Numbered from the stretch's first letter, positions 8,639-16,663 are shown. The stretch is DNA of 42,084 bases from Actinomycetota bacterium (GCA_005772765.1 SXIR01000217.1:1-42084), one strand, 5' to 3'. Program-made: numbers and translations. The notes: a model not told the origin generated them from the sequence alone.

Positions 8639-8684
8639 GGGGATTCGACTCGCTGCTGGTACCGACCAATGGAAACGAATCCCC
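8639..8684. promoter_or_regulatory. 9-bp inverted repeat with inner hairpin, possible structured leader
   Basis: GGGGATTCG (8639-8647) and CGAATCCCC (8676-8684) are perfect complements. Read on the minus strand, the loop holds a smaller stem TGGT-CGGT-ACCA. It sits about 180-225 bases before the start of the dehydratase gene, so it could be part of a 5' leader RNA, a binding site or an early terminator. No known riboswitch class is recognised. Confidence 0.4.
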
Positions 8685-8710
8685 GAAGTGATCGATAGTT
8701 TGGGCCGAAT

Positions 8711-8732
8711 CAGGTCTCGCGCGCAAGACCTG
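8711..8732. promoter_or_regulatory. 7-bp inverted repeat CAGGTCT/AGACCTG
   Basis: CAGGTCT (8711-8717) and AGACCTG (8726-8732) flank an 8-base loop of alternating C and G. It stands next to the larger inverted repeat between two divergent genes. It could be an operator or the top of a structured leader. No T-run follows on either strand. Confidence 0.35.
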
Positions 8733-8812
8733 TAGCCATCGTTTCTCGGCCGTGTTGCACTGGTGACAACCCGGACCCGATCGCTTCCTCCAGGGAAACG
8801 GACCGACGCCCG

Positions 8813-9763
8813 ATGACCGCGCTCTTCGACGACCCTGGCTTTCGCACCGGTCTGGCGGTCGGCATTGCGCTGGCCGCCCTGCTCGGCACCGTCACGGCGG
8901 TGATCCGCAGCCAGGCCCGGTCCCTGCCGTTCCCCCTCGCTGGCGTCGCCGTCGCCATCGGGGGCCTGATCGCGCAGCGATTCGTTCCATCCGAGCAGGC
9001 CCTTTCGGGCGCTGCCCAGCAGGCGATCGTGCTGGCCATCGTGGGCGGCGTGTTCGTCAGCGGTGCCCGGACCCGTCGGCCCGCGCTGACCGCGTTGGCG
9101 TATCTGCCCGCCGGTATCCGGCTGGCGTTGGGGCCCACGATCGACGGTGCCCCCGGTTGGGCCGGCGTCGCGGCGACCCTTGTGGCGGTGGGCGGCGGGG
9201 TTGCAATCGCCGACTTCGATCGCCGGCACCGCCCGCTCGGCGTCGCTCCGGCCCTCGTCGCCGTGGGAGTCGCAGGCGCCTACAGCACCCTGCCCGATAC
9301 CGAGCATGTGGTGGTGCTGTTGGGTGTCGCCCTGCCGTTGGCGGCCGTCGGGATACCTCGAGCGTGGGAGGCCATTGGCTCGGCCGGCGCGGGAGCAATC
9401 GCGACCTGGTTCGGCTGGGTGGTGTGGGTCGACGGACGTGGCCGGGCGGGTTCGATCGTCGGCGCCGTCGCTGCACTCGCGATCCTGATCGGCGAACCGG
9501 TGGCGCATCGACTCGGCCCGTTTCCGGGGTGGCGGTTGCCGGCCCAGCTTCCGAAGCCCGCCATGGCGGCGATGGTCTGCGCCGCCCAGGTCGGCCTGGC
9601 GCTGGCAGCCGGCCGGATCGCCGGGCTGCAGGAGTCGGCCGTGGTGGCAGGGGTGCTCGCGCTTCCGGTCGTGGCGCTCGCGGGAGCCCTGGGACTCGTG
9701 CTCGCACGCACTCCCCCGCCGCCTGCTCGAAACCGCTGGCAGGACGATCGGTACCGACGCTGA
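8813..9763 (+). CDS. polytopic membrane protein of unknown function
   Basis: A 316-residue, strongly hydrophobic protein with about nine or ten membrane segments (for example LAVGIALAALLGTVTAVI near residues 14-31 and HVVVLLGVALPLAAVGIP near 164-181) and a basic, proline-rich cytoplasmic tail (ARTPPPPARNRWQDDRYRR). It belongs to no family I recognise. It converges with the MraY/WecA-like gene, with only 25 bases between stops. The setting suggests a role in envelope glycan assembly, such as lipid-linked sugar handling, but this is a guess from position alone. ATG at 8813 is the only start before the first hydrophobic stretch. No clear Shine-Dalgarno is seen. Confidence 0.7.
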   Translation: MTALFDDPGFRTGLAVGIALAALLGTVTAVIRSQARSLPFPLAGVAVAIGGLIAQRFVPSEQALSGAAQQAIVLAIVGGVFVSGARTRRPALTALAYLPAGIRLALGPTIDGAPGWAGVAATLVAVGGGVAIADFDRRHRPLGVAPALVAVGVAGAYSTLPDTEHVVVLLGVALPLAAVGIPRAWEAIGSAGAGAIATWFGWVVWVDGRGRAGSIVGAVAALAILIGEPVAHRLGPFPGWRLPAQLPKPAMAAMVCAAQVGLALAAGRIAGLQESAVVAGVLALPVVALAGALGLVLARTPPPPARNRWQDDRYRR

Positions 9764-9788
9764 GCCGCGGCGCCGGCCCGGCGTGAGG

Positions 9789-10730
9789 TCATGCCGGGTC
9801 GAGAAATCCGCCCCGCAAGACCATCAATGCGATGAGCCCGAGCACGATGGCAACTGCGGGCAGCGCAATCGACGCCGCCAGATTCGCCGTCACGACGCCA
9901 AGCCCGGTCAGGACGAACTGGGCTGTCACCATCGCGACCACCACTTGCACACGCGTCCGGCCCCGGTCGACGAGTTGGTCGTAGACGTGGGATCGATCAC
10001 CGGCGAACAACGGCCGCCGAGCCCGACGACGGCGAGCGATGGCGACGATCGTGTCCAACACCGGCAACGCCACGAGCAGCGGGATGGCGGCCCAGCCCGA
10101 CGCCCCACCTGGGTCGTCGAGCACGATGGCCGTGCAGCACGCCAGCGCAGTGCCGACGAGGTACGCGCCGCTGTCGCCGAGAAAGATGCGCGCCGGCGGA
10201 CGGTTGTAGACGAGGAAGCCGCCCAACGCTCCCGCGAACGCCGCAGCGATGGGACGCGCCGGACCTCCGAGTACAACGAACCCGATCGCCGACGCCGCCG
10301 CAACCCCACCTGCGAGCCCGTCGAGACCGTCGATCAGGTTGACGGCGTTGATCAAACCGACCACGAGCGCGGCCGTGACGATGACACCGAGCGGCACCGG
10401 GAGCGGCGAATCGATGACCAATCCGGCGACGAGACCGACGCCGATCTCGGCAATCAAACGCACGATCGGTCGCACGTCACCGATGTCGTCGACGAGCCCG
10501 AGCAGCCCGGCGAGCCCGAGCGGCAGCAGCAACGCCGGTCGCACCAACGCGATCGGACCTGCCGCCGCGGCGAAGACCGCGAGACCACCGAGGTACGGGA
10601 TTGGTTCGCGTTGGATCTTCAGCGGTCCTGGTCGGTCGACGACGCCCGTACGGCGGGCCAGCGCCGCCGCGAGCGGGGTGAGCAGGAGCGCAGCGACCAC
10701 GGCGACGGCAAATGCCGTCAGCCCGTTCAC
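9789..10730 (-). CDS. MraY/WecA-family undecaprenyl-phosphate sugar-1-phosphate transferase
   Basis: A 313-residue membrane enzyme with about ten hydrophobic segments. It should couple a UDP-N-acetylhexosamine to undecaprenyl phosphate, giving the lipid-linked first sugar of a surface polymer. Visible family motifs are GLVDDIGDVRP (Asp81, Asp82), NAVNLIDGLDGLAGG (128-142), RIFLGDSGAYLVG (Asp186) and GDRSHVYDQLVDRG (244-257). The last corresponds to the HIHH-type motif that decides the substrate in this family, but only the first His is kept (H-V-Y-D). It is about 40 residues shorter than typical MraY and lacks a cell-division gene context, so a WecA-like role fits better than peptidoglycan synthesis. 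The GTG start overlaps the upstream stop (GTGA); it is the last gene of a four-gene operon. Confidence 0.9.
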   Translation of the reverse strand: MNGLTAFAVAVVAALLLTPLAAALARRTGVVDRPGPLKIQREPIPYLGGLAVFAAAAGPIALVRPALLLPLGLAGLLGLVDDIGDVRPIVRLIAEIGVGLVAGLVIDSPLPVPLGVIVTAALVVGLINAVNLIDGLDGLAGGVAAASAIGFVVLGGPARPIAAAFAGALGGFLVYNRPPARIFLGDSGAYLVGTALACCTAIVLDDPGGASGWAAIPLLVALPVLDTIVAIARRRRARRPLFAGDRSHVYDQLVDRGRTRVQVVVAMVTAQFVLTGLGVVTANLAASIALPAVAIVLGLIALMVLRGGFLDPA

Positions 10731-11350
10731 GCGCCGACTCCGGTTCGTGCCGGCCGCACGTACGCAATCGAGGCGACCTCGGCGTGCACGCGCAGTTCGT
10801 GCTCGTCGACAAAACCCGCACTTCGATAGAGCGCCTGCGCCGCGGGGTTGTCGGCAGCCGCCACCACTTTGATCGCGCTGACCCCCCGACGTTCGAACTC
10901 ACGAACGGCGGTGTCGACCAGTGCCCGCCCGTGCCCTTGACCGTGGAACTGCCTGGCCACCGCAACGGCAAGAATTTCGGCATCCGGAAGACCAGGAAGG
11001 TCGGGGCGACTCGGATACCGAAGCGTCTCGATGACGCGTGGGAGCGAGCGCACGATGCGCGGCGCCGCGCTCATCGCCGCGGGCACGCCGTCGCGAATGA
11101 GGAACGAGCGATACAACGCGGCGATGTCGTTGGCACCGGCGACGAACCCGACCACCGCATCGGCGTCGCCGGCGACGAACGCGAACGCGTGGGGTGTGCG
11201 CAAGATCCGCCGGTACAAGCGGGTGAGAAACGCCGGCCCGAGCGAGGGAAGGAACCCCTCGCTGATCCCATCGGCGTGCAGGCGCGCCATCGTCGGCGCA
11301 TCAGCGGCCGTCGCAGGGCGGACCGCGACGGTCGTGTGCTCGCGGGTCAC
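10727..11350 (-). CDS. GNAT-family N-acetyltransferase
   Basis: A 207-residue acetyltransferase. The acetyl-CoA loop is visible as RQFHGQGHGRALVDTAV, matching Q/R-x-x-G-x-G/A of GNAT motif A. It is followed by KVVAAADNPAAQALYRSAGF, the usual motif B region ending in the Y-x-x-x-G-F turn. The N-terminus VAVRPATAADAPTMARLH is typical. The gene is locked into an operon by GTGA overlaps at both ends (start with the GT4 stop at 11347, stop with the MraY-like start at 10730). Its place between a glycosyltransferase and a sugar-phosphate transferase suggests N-acetylation of an amino sugar, but the substrate is not shown. Confidence 0.85.
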   Translation of the reverse strand: MTREHTTVAVRPATAADAPTMARLHADGISEGFLPSLGPAFLTRLYRRILRTPHAFAFVAGDADAVVGFVAGANDIAALYRSFLIRDGVPAAMSAAPRIVRSLPRVIETLRYPSRPDLPGLPDAEILAVAVARQFHGQGHGRALVDTAVREFERRGVSAIKVVAAADNPAAQALYRSAGFVDEHELRVHAEVASIAYVRPARTGVGA

Positions 11351-12609
11351 CGTGGTGCCCGGCGAGCCTCGAGCGCGCGATAGGTCGCGAGCGTGGTGTT
11401 GATGACGTCGTGTTGATCGAAGTCGATCTGCGCCTTGGCGCGTGCGGCGCGGCCCATGGCTCGGCGTCGTTCGTCGTTCGTCGCCATCGCCGTGATTGCG
11501 TCGGTCAATGCGCCGGCGTCGCGAGCGGGGACGAGCATGCCCGTGACACCGGGTTCGACGACCTGTCGGCAACCGCGGATGTTCGTCGCGATCACCGGCA
11601 CTCCCATCGCAGCCGCTTCCATCGCCGAGCGCGGAAACCCTTCGCGGTACGACGCGAGCACGTACGCGTCCATGGCGGCGTAGAGATCGTCGACGTCGTG
11701 GCGCATGCCGAGGAACGTGATGTTGCCGATCGCTTCGGCCGCGGCGATCTCGGCTTGGGTGACCGCATCAGCTTTGTCGGGGTCCGACGGACCAATGACT
11801 GCGAATCGCACCTGCGGCGATCGAGCCGCGACCCGGCGCGCCGCTTCGAAGACCTCGCGGTAGCCCTTCTCGTGCACCAAGCGTCCGACGAGGCCGATCA
11901 GCACCTCGTCGGGGCCCGCGCCCATCTCCTTGCGCAAGACGGCCACGTTGGCGGGGTCCACCCGATCGGGGTCGAAGCGACCGAGGTCGATGCCGTTGCC
12001 GAGGATGGTGAGCTTGTCACCGCGCACACGCAGGCGCCGCAGCACCGGCAGATCCTCGGGATTTTGCAGTAACTCGGCATGGCTGCACGTCGCGGCGATG
12101 CGTTCGAGCGAGTAGACCGCGGCCCGCTTGCCGATCGGATCTTCCGGCAACGCGTACAGGCCGTGCACGGTATTCACGATGATCGGGACGCCCGCGACCT
12201 TCGCCGCGATTCGTCCGTACACGCCCGGCTTCGGGTTGTGCGTGTGCACGATCCGAGGTTCGAGTTCACGAAAGACCCGGATGAGTTCGACCAGCGCGCG
12301 GGCGTCGCGGCGCAATGCCATCGATCGGGTTGCGTGCCGCAACGGGACGTGGTGAATCCCCCACGAACGCAGTTCTGCGACGTGCGGTCCGGGTGCGGAC
12401 ACGCCAACCACCTCGTATCCCGCGGCAGCGAACGCTCGCAGCTGCGGTCCGAGCAACAATGCAAGGCTCATGTCGGTGGTGGTGAGGTGCACGAGCCGCG
12501 GCTGATGACCAACGGGTTGTCCTGGATACCGCGGGAGCTGCAGGGTTCCGGAGATCGCCGACACGTTGGGGTCGGTTTCGGTCGACCCGGCGGGATGCGA
12601 ATCGGTCAT
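11347..12609 (-). CDS. glycosyltransferase family 4
   Basis: A 420-residue GT-B enzyme. The N-terminal acceptor domain begins RLVHLTTTDMSLALLLGPQL and contains RIVHTHNPKPGVYGRIAAK and VNTVHGLYALPED. The C-terminal donor domain has GRLVHEKGYREVFEAA and the E-x7-E element in EGFPRSAMEAAAMGVPVIAT. These resemble capsular GT4 enzymes (WbnK/PglA-like) that add a hexosamine or galactose to a lipid-linked sugar. About 40 residues of low-complexity sequence precede the fold. ATG at 12609 overlaps the deacetylase stop (ATGA), and the stop overlaps the GNAT start (GTGA). It probably adds the second or a later sugar on the lipid made by the MraY/WecA-like enzyme of the same operon. Confidence 0.9.
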   Translation of the reverse strand: MTDSHPAGSTETDPNVSAISGTLQLPRYPGQPVGHQPRLVHLTTTDMSLALLLGPQLRAFAAAGYEVVGVSAPGPHVAELRSWGIHHVPLRHATRSMALRRDARALVELIRVFRELEPRIVHTHNPKPGVYGRIAAKVAGVPIIVNTVHGLYALPEDPIGKRAAVYSLERIAATCSHAELLQNPEDLPVLRRLRVRGDKLTILGNGIDLGRFDPDRVDPANVAVLRKEMGAGPDEVLIGLVGRLVHEKGYREVFEAARRVAARSPQVRFAVIGPSDPDKADAVTQAEIAAAEAIGNITFLGMRHDVDDLYAAMDAYVLASYREGFPRSAMEAAAMGVPVIATNIRGCRQVVEPGVTGMLVPARDAGALTDAITAMATNDERRRAMGRAARAKAQIDFDQHDVINTTLATYRALEARRAPR

Positions 12610-13541
12610 GACGTCGCTCCGGCGTAGCGCACGCGATTCACGAGGTTGCGAGCCGAGTCTTCGAACGCCATCCCGCCCTCGGCCTTGCGCACGAAGTACG
12701 CGAACCCGTCGTAGGTCTGGATGGGCGACCGAGCGATGCGAAAAGGGTCGGTCGCGCCGATGCGATTGGCGCGCGTGCCGGCAAGGACGGCAGAACGAAA
12801 CCGACGGCGCACCGCCACGTCGGCGGCAGCACTCGGCGCGAGCGCCTTCGGGTACGCGAAGTCGCGAGCGGGCACACCGAGATGCTCGGCGATGAGCTCC
12901 ATCGATCGATCGAGTTCGGCGTCGATCTCGTCGGGACGCAATCGGTCGAGCAGCGCGTGCGTATGCGTGTGCGAGCCGAAGTCGACCAGCCCGGTCGACC
13001 GGCAATCACGCACGGCGTTCCATGACATCGGCGCCCCGTCATCGGGGAACGCGTCGCCGCGTTCGATGAAATCGGTCGCGAGATACATGAGCGCCGGAAC
13101 CTGGTGACGATCGAGGATCGGAACTGCGATGTCGGCAAAGTCGGCGGTGCCGTCGTCGAACGTCACGACGATGGGATTGTCCGGCGCGGCCGGATCGCCG
13201 TCCCCGGACGCTGCCGCGTTCGACGCCAAGAGGTCGAGCGCGCGTTCGAAGGTCACAACTCGCCCGCTGGCTGCCAACCACGCCATCTGGTCGTCGAACG
13301 CGCCCGAGTCGAGATCGACCGCCAGCCCGGATCGCCCGCCGACCCGGTGGTAGATCAGCACCACGATGCCCGGCACTGGCCGGCGCACGCGATCGACGGC
13401 CGCCGCAGCTGATTTCAGAACGCGGTGCGAGAACGTCGGGGTGGCCGAACTGGCGCCAGCGTGCAGCAACGACCCTCCCAGCTCGGGGCTCCGGAACTCG
13501 ATGCCACCGCACGTGGCCGACCCCGGAGCGGGGGCGGTCAC
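12606..13541 (-). CDS. polysaccharide deacetylase (NodB homology domain, CE4)
   Basis: A 311-residue protein with a CE4 domain. VVTFDDGTADFAD holds the metal-binding and catalytic Asp pair, FGSHTHTHALLDRL holds the two metal-binding His, and RDFAYPKALAP is the third motif. LIYHRVGGRSG at the domain start is typical of the group that removes acetyl groups from N-acetylhexosamines in polysaccharides. No clear signal peptide is seen, so the action may be cytoplasmic or the start may be wrong. GTG at 13541 is chosen because a TTGAGT-18-TATCCT promoter lies at 13561-13590, within which the upstream in-frame GTG at 13586 falls. It is the first gene of a four-gene operon with the GT4, GNAT and MraY-like genes; the stop overlaps the GT4 start. 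Confidence 0.85.
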   Translation of the reverse strand: MTAPAPGSATCGGIEFRSPELGGSLLHAGASSATPTFSHRVLKSAAAAVDRVRRPVPGIVVLIYHRVGGRSGLAVDLDSGAFDDQMAWLAASGRVVTFERALDLLASNAAASGDGDPAAPDNPIVVTFDDGTADFADIAVPILDRHQVPALMYLATDFIERGDAFPDDGAPMSWNAVRDCRSTGLVDFGSHTHTHALLDRLRPDEIDAELDRSMELIAEHLGVPARDFAYPKALAPSAAADVAVRRRFRSAVLAGTRANRIGATDPFRIARSPIQTYDGFAYFVRKAEGGMAFEDSARNLVNRVRYAGATS

Positions 13542-13560
13542 GGACTGTGGCGGGGCGCAC

Positions 13561-13590
13561 AGGATAACCGTCGCCCCACCAGCCACTCAA
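13561..13590 (-). promoter_or_regulatory. sigma-70-type promoter TTGAGT-18-TATCCT
   Basis: On the minus strand TTGAGT (13590-13585) and TATCCT (13566-13561) are 18 bases apart. It is one of the clearest two-box promoters in the window and should drive the deacetylase, GT4, GNAT and MraY-like operon. Transcription would start near 13554. Confidence 0.55.
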
Positions 13591-13670
13591 GAGACCGTTC
13601 GACTCATCCGCACGAGGAGTGTGACCGGGACCACGTTTGCGGCCCGAGCCGGGCGGACGGCGTGAACGGC

Positions 13671-14651
13671 TCAGAACAGTTCGATATCACCGAGCGTGCA
13701 CTCGAGATCGGCCAGCGACGGCACGTCGGTGGCCGTCGCAGCCGCGTGGCGCCACGTGAGGATCGGGCCTTGCCGAGGAAACGGAACGAACCCGCTCGGG
13801 CGGCGACCGAGCGCGATCGCGTAGTCGGCGCGACTGGTCCGACGAACCGTTGCGAGCATCGACCGCGCCAAGCGGTGGTCGTCGCCGGCGACGACCACAT
13901 CGCCGATGGCCGCTTCGACCGCACCGCCGCGACGGCGCAATCGGAAGACGACGAAGCCGTGTTCGATGCCCTTCGGGGCGGTGATCACGCGGTACTGCAA
14001 CAACTCGGTTCCGTACCGCCACCGAAAGAACGCTGCGCTGCGCAAGGTCGTCAGTCGGTCGGTCGGGGCCAAGCGTCCGAGCAACGCGTCGATCGACGAC
14101 GTCTCGGCGAACGCCTCCGCGGCACGCTCGCCCGCCGTCGTCGGAATCGACCACCGTTCGGCGGGCACTCGAGCTCGAGCGAGCCGTACGAGGGATCCGG
14201 CACTGCGCGGCCGAATCGCGACGGGCAGCCGACCGACCGTTTGCCATTGCATCTTGAGATAACCGGGGCGGCTCTGATCGTTGGGCGTGTTGAACACGAA
14301 ATCGACCCCGTCGGCGGCAACTTCGGCGAGGCCATGACGGGTCAAGCGCGTGAACAAACCCTGACCCTGGTAGTCGGGATGGGTCGCCGTGTCGACGGCC
14401 CGTACCGCTCGTCGGACCTCGCCGCGAGCTCGGAACTCCCACCGCATGAAGACGCGGATTGCGCACAGGGTGCCGTTGTCCTCGGCGACCCAAGCGGGCG
14501 ACACGCCGAAGGGATTCTCCTCGTGTTTCCACGCGTACAGCGCCGGGTAGCGCTCGTCGTCGTCGCGTCCGAGCGACGCGGCGAGCAGCGAAATGATTGC
14601 GGCGCGATCGTCGGGCCGAGCGGCTCGAAGGACCAGCGACGACTCGCTCAT
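13671..14651 (-). CDS. GNAT-like acyltransferase (two-domain)
   Basis: A 326-residue protein. The first half is a GNAT domain: VLRAARPDDRAAIISLL opens it, and ATHPDYQGQGLFTRLTRHG (89-107) is the acetyl-CoA-binding loop. FVFNTPNDQSRPGYLKMQW, an unusual but recurring feature of a polysaccharide-cluster GNAT group, follows. The second half (from FFRWRYG) looks like another GNAT-fold half, as in FemAB-like or two-lobed acyltransferases found in exopolysaccharide loci. It probably acylates an amino sugar; the donor and acceptor are unknown. ATG at 14651 lies 10 bases after the stop of the upstream GT4 gene, so the two form an operon. Between its stop and the promoter of the next unit there are about 80 bases without a hairpin. 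Confidence 0.75.
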   Translation of the reverse strand: MSESSLVLRAARPDDRAAIISLLAASLGRDDDERYPALYAWKHEENPFGVSPAWVAEDNGTLCAIRVFMRWEFRARGEVRRAVRAVDTATHPDYQGQGLFTRLTRHGLAEVAADGVDFVFNTPNDQSRPGYLKMQWQTVGRLPVAIRPRSAGSLVRLARARVPAERWSIPTTAGERAAEAFAETSSIDALLGRLAPTDRLTTLRSAAFFRWRYGTELLQYRVITAPKGIEHGFVVFRLRRRGGAVEAAIGDVVVAGDDHRLARSMLATVRRTSRADYAIALGRRPSGFVPFPRQGPILTWRHAAATATDVPSLADLECTLGDIELF

Positions 14652-14661
14652 GGACGCCCGC

Positions 14662-15792
14662 TCATCGTTGCACCACCGCCCGATAGATCGACTCGATCTG
14701 ACGCTGCGCACGCGCAGCATCGAAATCGCGGGCCCGACCCAGCGAGCGATCGGCCAGGTTCGCAGCCAATCCTGCGTCGGTCGCCACCCGCAGCACTGCG
14801 TCGGCCAACGCGGCCGGGTCCCCGGGACGCACGAGCAGCGCGTCGACGCCGTCCACGACCGCAGCTGGGATCCCGCCCACAGACGTCGCCACGATCGGCC
14901 GGCCCAAGGCCAGTGCTTCCATCATCGCAACCGGCAGCCCTTCCCATCGCGACGCCAAGACGAACACATCGACGGCGCTCATGAGTCTCGTTGCATCCGC
15001 CCGAAATCCGGGGAGCAACACCGTGTCGCCGAGGTCGAGTGCACGAGCGCAGGCTTCCACGTCGTGTTGCAGCGGGCCCTGCCCAACGAGAAGACCGCGG
15101 GCACCCGGGTGCGCATCCGCCACCCGACGCATTGCCGCGAGCAGGTTCGGCCAATCCTTCTTCGGGTGGTAGTTGGCAACGGTGCCCACGACGAAGGCGT
15201 CGGGAGCGATGCCGAACTCCTTGCGCACGGCTGCTCGTTCGGTGCGCAACAGACCGACGGCCGCCGTGTCGATGCCGTGGACGAGCACCTCACAACGTGC
15301 CCGGGTTCGGCCGCGCATCGAGTCGCGGGTTTCGTCGCTGACGGCGATGACCGCATCGTCCAACCCGGCTGTCCAGGCATTGAGGTATCGGGTGGGGCCT
15401 TTGAAGGTCGTCCAGGCGTTGTGTTCGGTGCTGACGACCTTCGGGCGCAGCCGTCGCGGCAGCGACCGCACCACGACTCGAGCGATCGCGGCGACGTAGG
15501 GCGAGTGGACGTGCACGATGTCGACCGGTTCGTCGCGAAGCCAGCGACGGAGCCGCCCGGCCCACCGCAGGTCACGCTCGTTCGTGACCTCGAGGCAGCG
15601 AACCGGGACGTCGAGCGCTTCGAGGCGTTCGACCAACGCGTGCTTCCAGGGCAGCAGATACCCCGCTGAGTAGTCGAACGCGCTGCGATCGCGCGTCGCC
15701 GCGGCCGCGAGCAAGAGATGCTCGGCACCGCCGGGTCCGAAGCCTTTGATGAGCCACCGCACGCGGATGGGATCCGACACGACCTCTAGCAT
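14662..15792 (-). CDS. glycosyltransferase family 4
   Basis: A 376-residue GT-B enzyme. VRWLIKGFGPGGAEHLLLAA (residues 9-28) is the glycine-rich N-terminal loop. DIVHVHSPYVAAIARVV and VVSTEHNAW follow in the acceptor domain. VLVHGIDTAAVG, VGTVANYHPKKDWPNLLAAM and EGLPVAMMEALALGRPIVAT (E-x7-E) build the donor domain. It probably moves a sugar from a nucleotide sugar to a lipid-linked acceptor at the inner face of the membrane. The ATG at 15792 overlaps, on the other strand, the -10 box of the divergent gene. The GNAT-like gene follows 10 bases after the stop. Confidence 0.9.
   Translation of the reverse strand: MLEVVSDPIRVRWLIKGFGPGGAEHLLLAAAATRDRSAFDYSAGYLLPWKHALVERLEALDVPVRCLEVTNERDLRWAGRLRRWLRDEPVDIVHVHSPYVAAIARVVVRSLPRRLRPKVVSTEHNAWTTFKGPTRYLNAWTAGLDDAVIAVSDETRDSMRGRTRARCEVLVHGIDTAAVGLLRTERAAVRKEFGIAPDAFVVGTVANYHPKKDWPNLLAAMRRVADAHPGARGLLVGQGPLQHDVEACARALDLGDTVLLPGFRADATRLMSAVDVFVLASRWEGLPVAMMEALALGRPIVATSVGGIPAAVVDGVDALLVRPGDPAALADAVLRVATDAGLAANLADRSLGRARDFDAARAQRQIESIYRAVVQR
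15787..15792 (+). promoter_or_regulatory. -10 box TAGCAT, overlapping a divergent start codon
   Basis: TAGCAT ends 10 bases before the rightward ATG at 15803. Its last three bases are the complement of the leftward ATG at 15792. Confidence 0.4.
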
Positions 15793-15802
15793 GGCACCTG
15801 CG

Positions 15803-16663
15803 ATGACCGATTCCGACGCCGACGGCCTCCCTTCGCCACCGTCCGTGCGGGGTGGCACACTCGCCGAGGATTCGGTGCACGTCCATTTCGCGAGTTTCAA
15901 CACCGCTGCGGTCACCGAACTGTGCTTGCGTACGTTGTGCGGGCGCGCCGGTACGCCGATGGAACTCACGGTCGGCGACTGCGGCTCCACCGACGGATCC
16001 CTCGAGCGCCTCCGCGCATTCGCGGCCGCCGGGTGGTGCCACCTCGAGGTCGCCCCCAACGGTCGTCGACACCCCGATTGGCTCGATGGCTGGCTGGCGG
16101 CGGCAACCGCCCGATACGTCGTGTTCTGCGACTCCGACGTCGAGTTCTTGCGCGACGACTGGTTGGCCGAGATGCGCGCGGCCGCCGAGCAGTCCGGCGC
16201 CGCCCTCGTCGCCACGCGCATCCAGGCTCGCGGCGGCGTTGCCTACCGGCACCCAGTCACGGGCGCCGAGGCGACGCTGGCCGCGCGACCCGAACCGTGG
16301 CTGGTCCTCATCGACGTCGCGCAAGTGCGCGACCGCGTCACGACGAGCTTCGCCTACACCGAAACCATGAGCGTCGACGGTACGAAGATGGCTTACGACA
16401 CCATGGCCGCGTTCTTTCGCGATCTCGAAGCTTCTGGCCTGACGCACGTCGAAATGCCGCCGGAGTTCGCCCGGGCCTACCGTCACTACGGCAGCATGAC
16501 GTGGCAGAAGCAAGAGGCCGCGCGCATGCCGCTGCCCCGGCGTGCGAAGCAACTCGCCAAGCTGGCGTGGGTGCAGGTGCGCCTCCGCGTCGCCCGTCAG
16601 CGCTATCGGCGACCGCCGACAACGCTCGTGGCGACCGCGGTCTCGGGCTCGTCGTCGGGTTAA
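15803..16663 (+). CDS. glycosyltransferase family 2-like protein
   Basis: A 286-residue GT-A-type protein. VHVHFASFNTAAVTELCLRT opens the fold, ELTVGDCGSTDGSLERLRAF fits the UDP-binding D-x-G-S-T-D element, and RYVVFCDSDVEFLRDDWL gives the metal-binding D-S-D. The C-terminal part is basic and not membrane-spanning. Roles as a rhamnosyl- or hexosyltransferase are possible; the sugar cannot be predicted. ATG at 15803 is chosen; an in-frame ATG at 15791 would overlap the divergent start. The TAA stop overlaps the TAA stop of the convergent gene in the palindrome TTAA at 16660-16663. Confidence 0.8.
   Translation: MTDSDADGLPSPPSVRGGTLAEDSVHVHFASFNTAAVTELCLRTLCGRAGTPMELTVGDCGSTDGSLERLRAFAAAGWCHLEVAPNGRRHPDWLDGWLAAATARYVVFCDSDVEFLRDDWLAEMRAAAEQSGAALVATRIQARGGVAYRHPVTGAEATLAARPEPWLVLIDVAQVRDRVTTSFAYTETMSVDGTKMAYDTMAAFFRDLEASGLTHVEMPPEFARAYRHYGSMTWQKQEAARMPLPRRAKQLAKLAWVQVRLRVARQRYRRPPTTLVATAVSGSSSG

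Larger units (their letters stand above)
8461..8812. other. 352-base divergent intergenic region with two inverted repeats
   Basis: This lies between the dehydratase gene (leftward) and the membrane protein gene (rightward). It contains the leftward AAGGGG Shine-Dalgarno at 8465-8470 and two inverted repeats at 8639-8684 and 8711-8732. No ORF with coding character is seen. TAGTTT at 8696-8701 could be a rightward -10 box, but no -35 box accompanies it. The length of the leftward 5' region is unusual beside the very short leaders elsewhere in the window. Confidence 0.6.

Noticed and set aside
8618-8640. Minus-strand sequence resembling part of the signal recognition particle RNA (CCAGG, CAGGT, then AGCAGC)
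   Set aside because: The GGAA tetraloop and the flanking helix of that RNA are missing; the likeness is limited to short words.
8639-8684. Possible tRNA because of the TCGAATCCCC end
   Set aside because: The 46-base element lacks the D-arm, anticodon arm and the T-loop consensus.
9771-9783. GC palindrome CGCCGG-C-CCGGCG between convergent genes as a terminator
   Set aside because: A one-base loop cannot form and there is no T-run.
13542-13586. GTG at 13586 as deacetylase start
   Set aside because: It lies inside the -35 region of a good promoter (TTGAGT-18-TATCCT) whose transcript would begin downstream of it.
13425-14984. 519-codon plus-strand frame across the deacetylase, GNAT-like and GT4 genes
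   Set aside because: It is antisense to well-supported genes and has a shadow composition.
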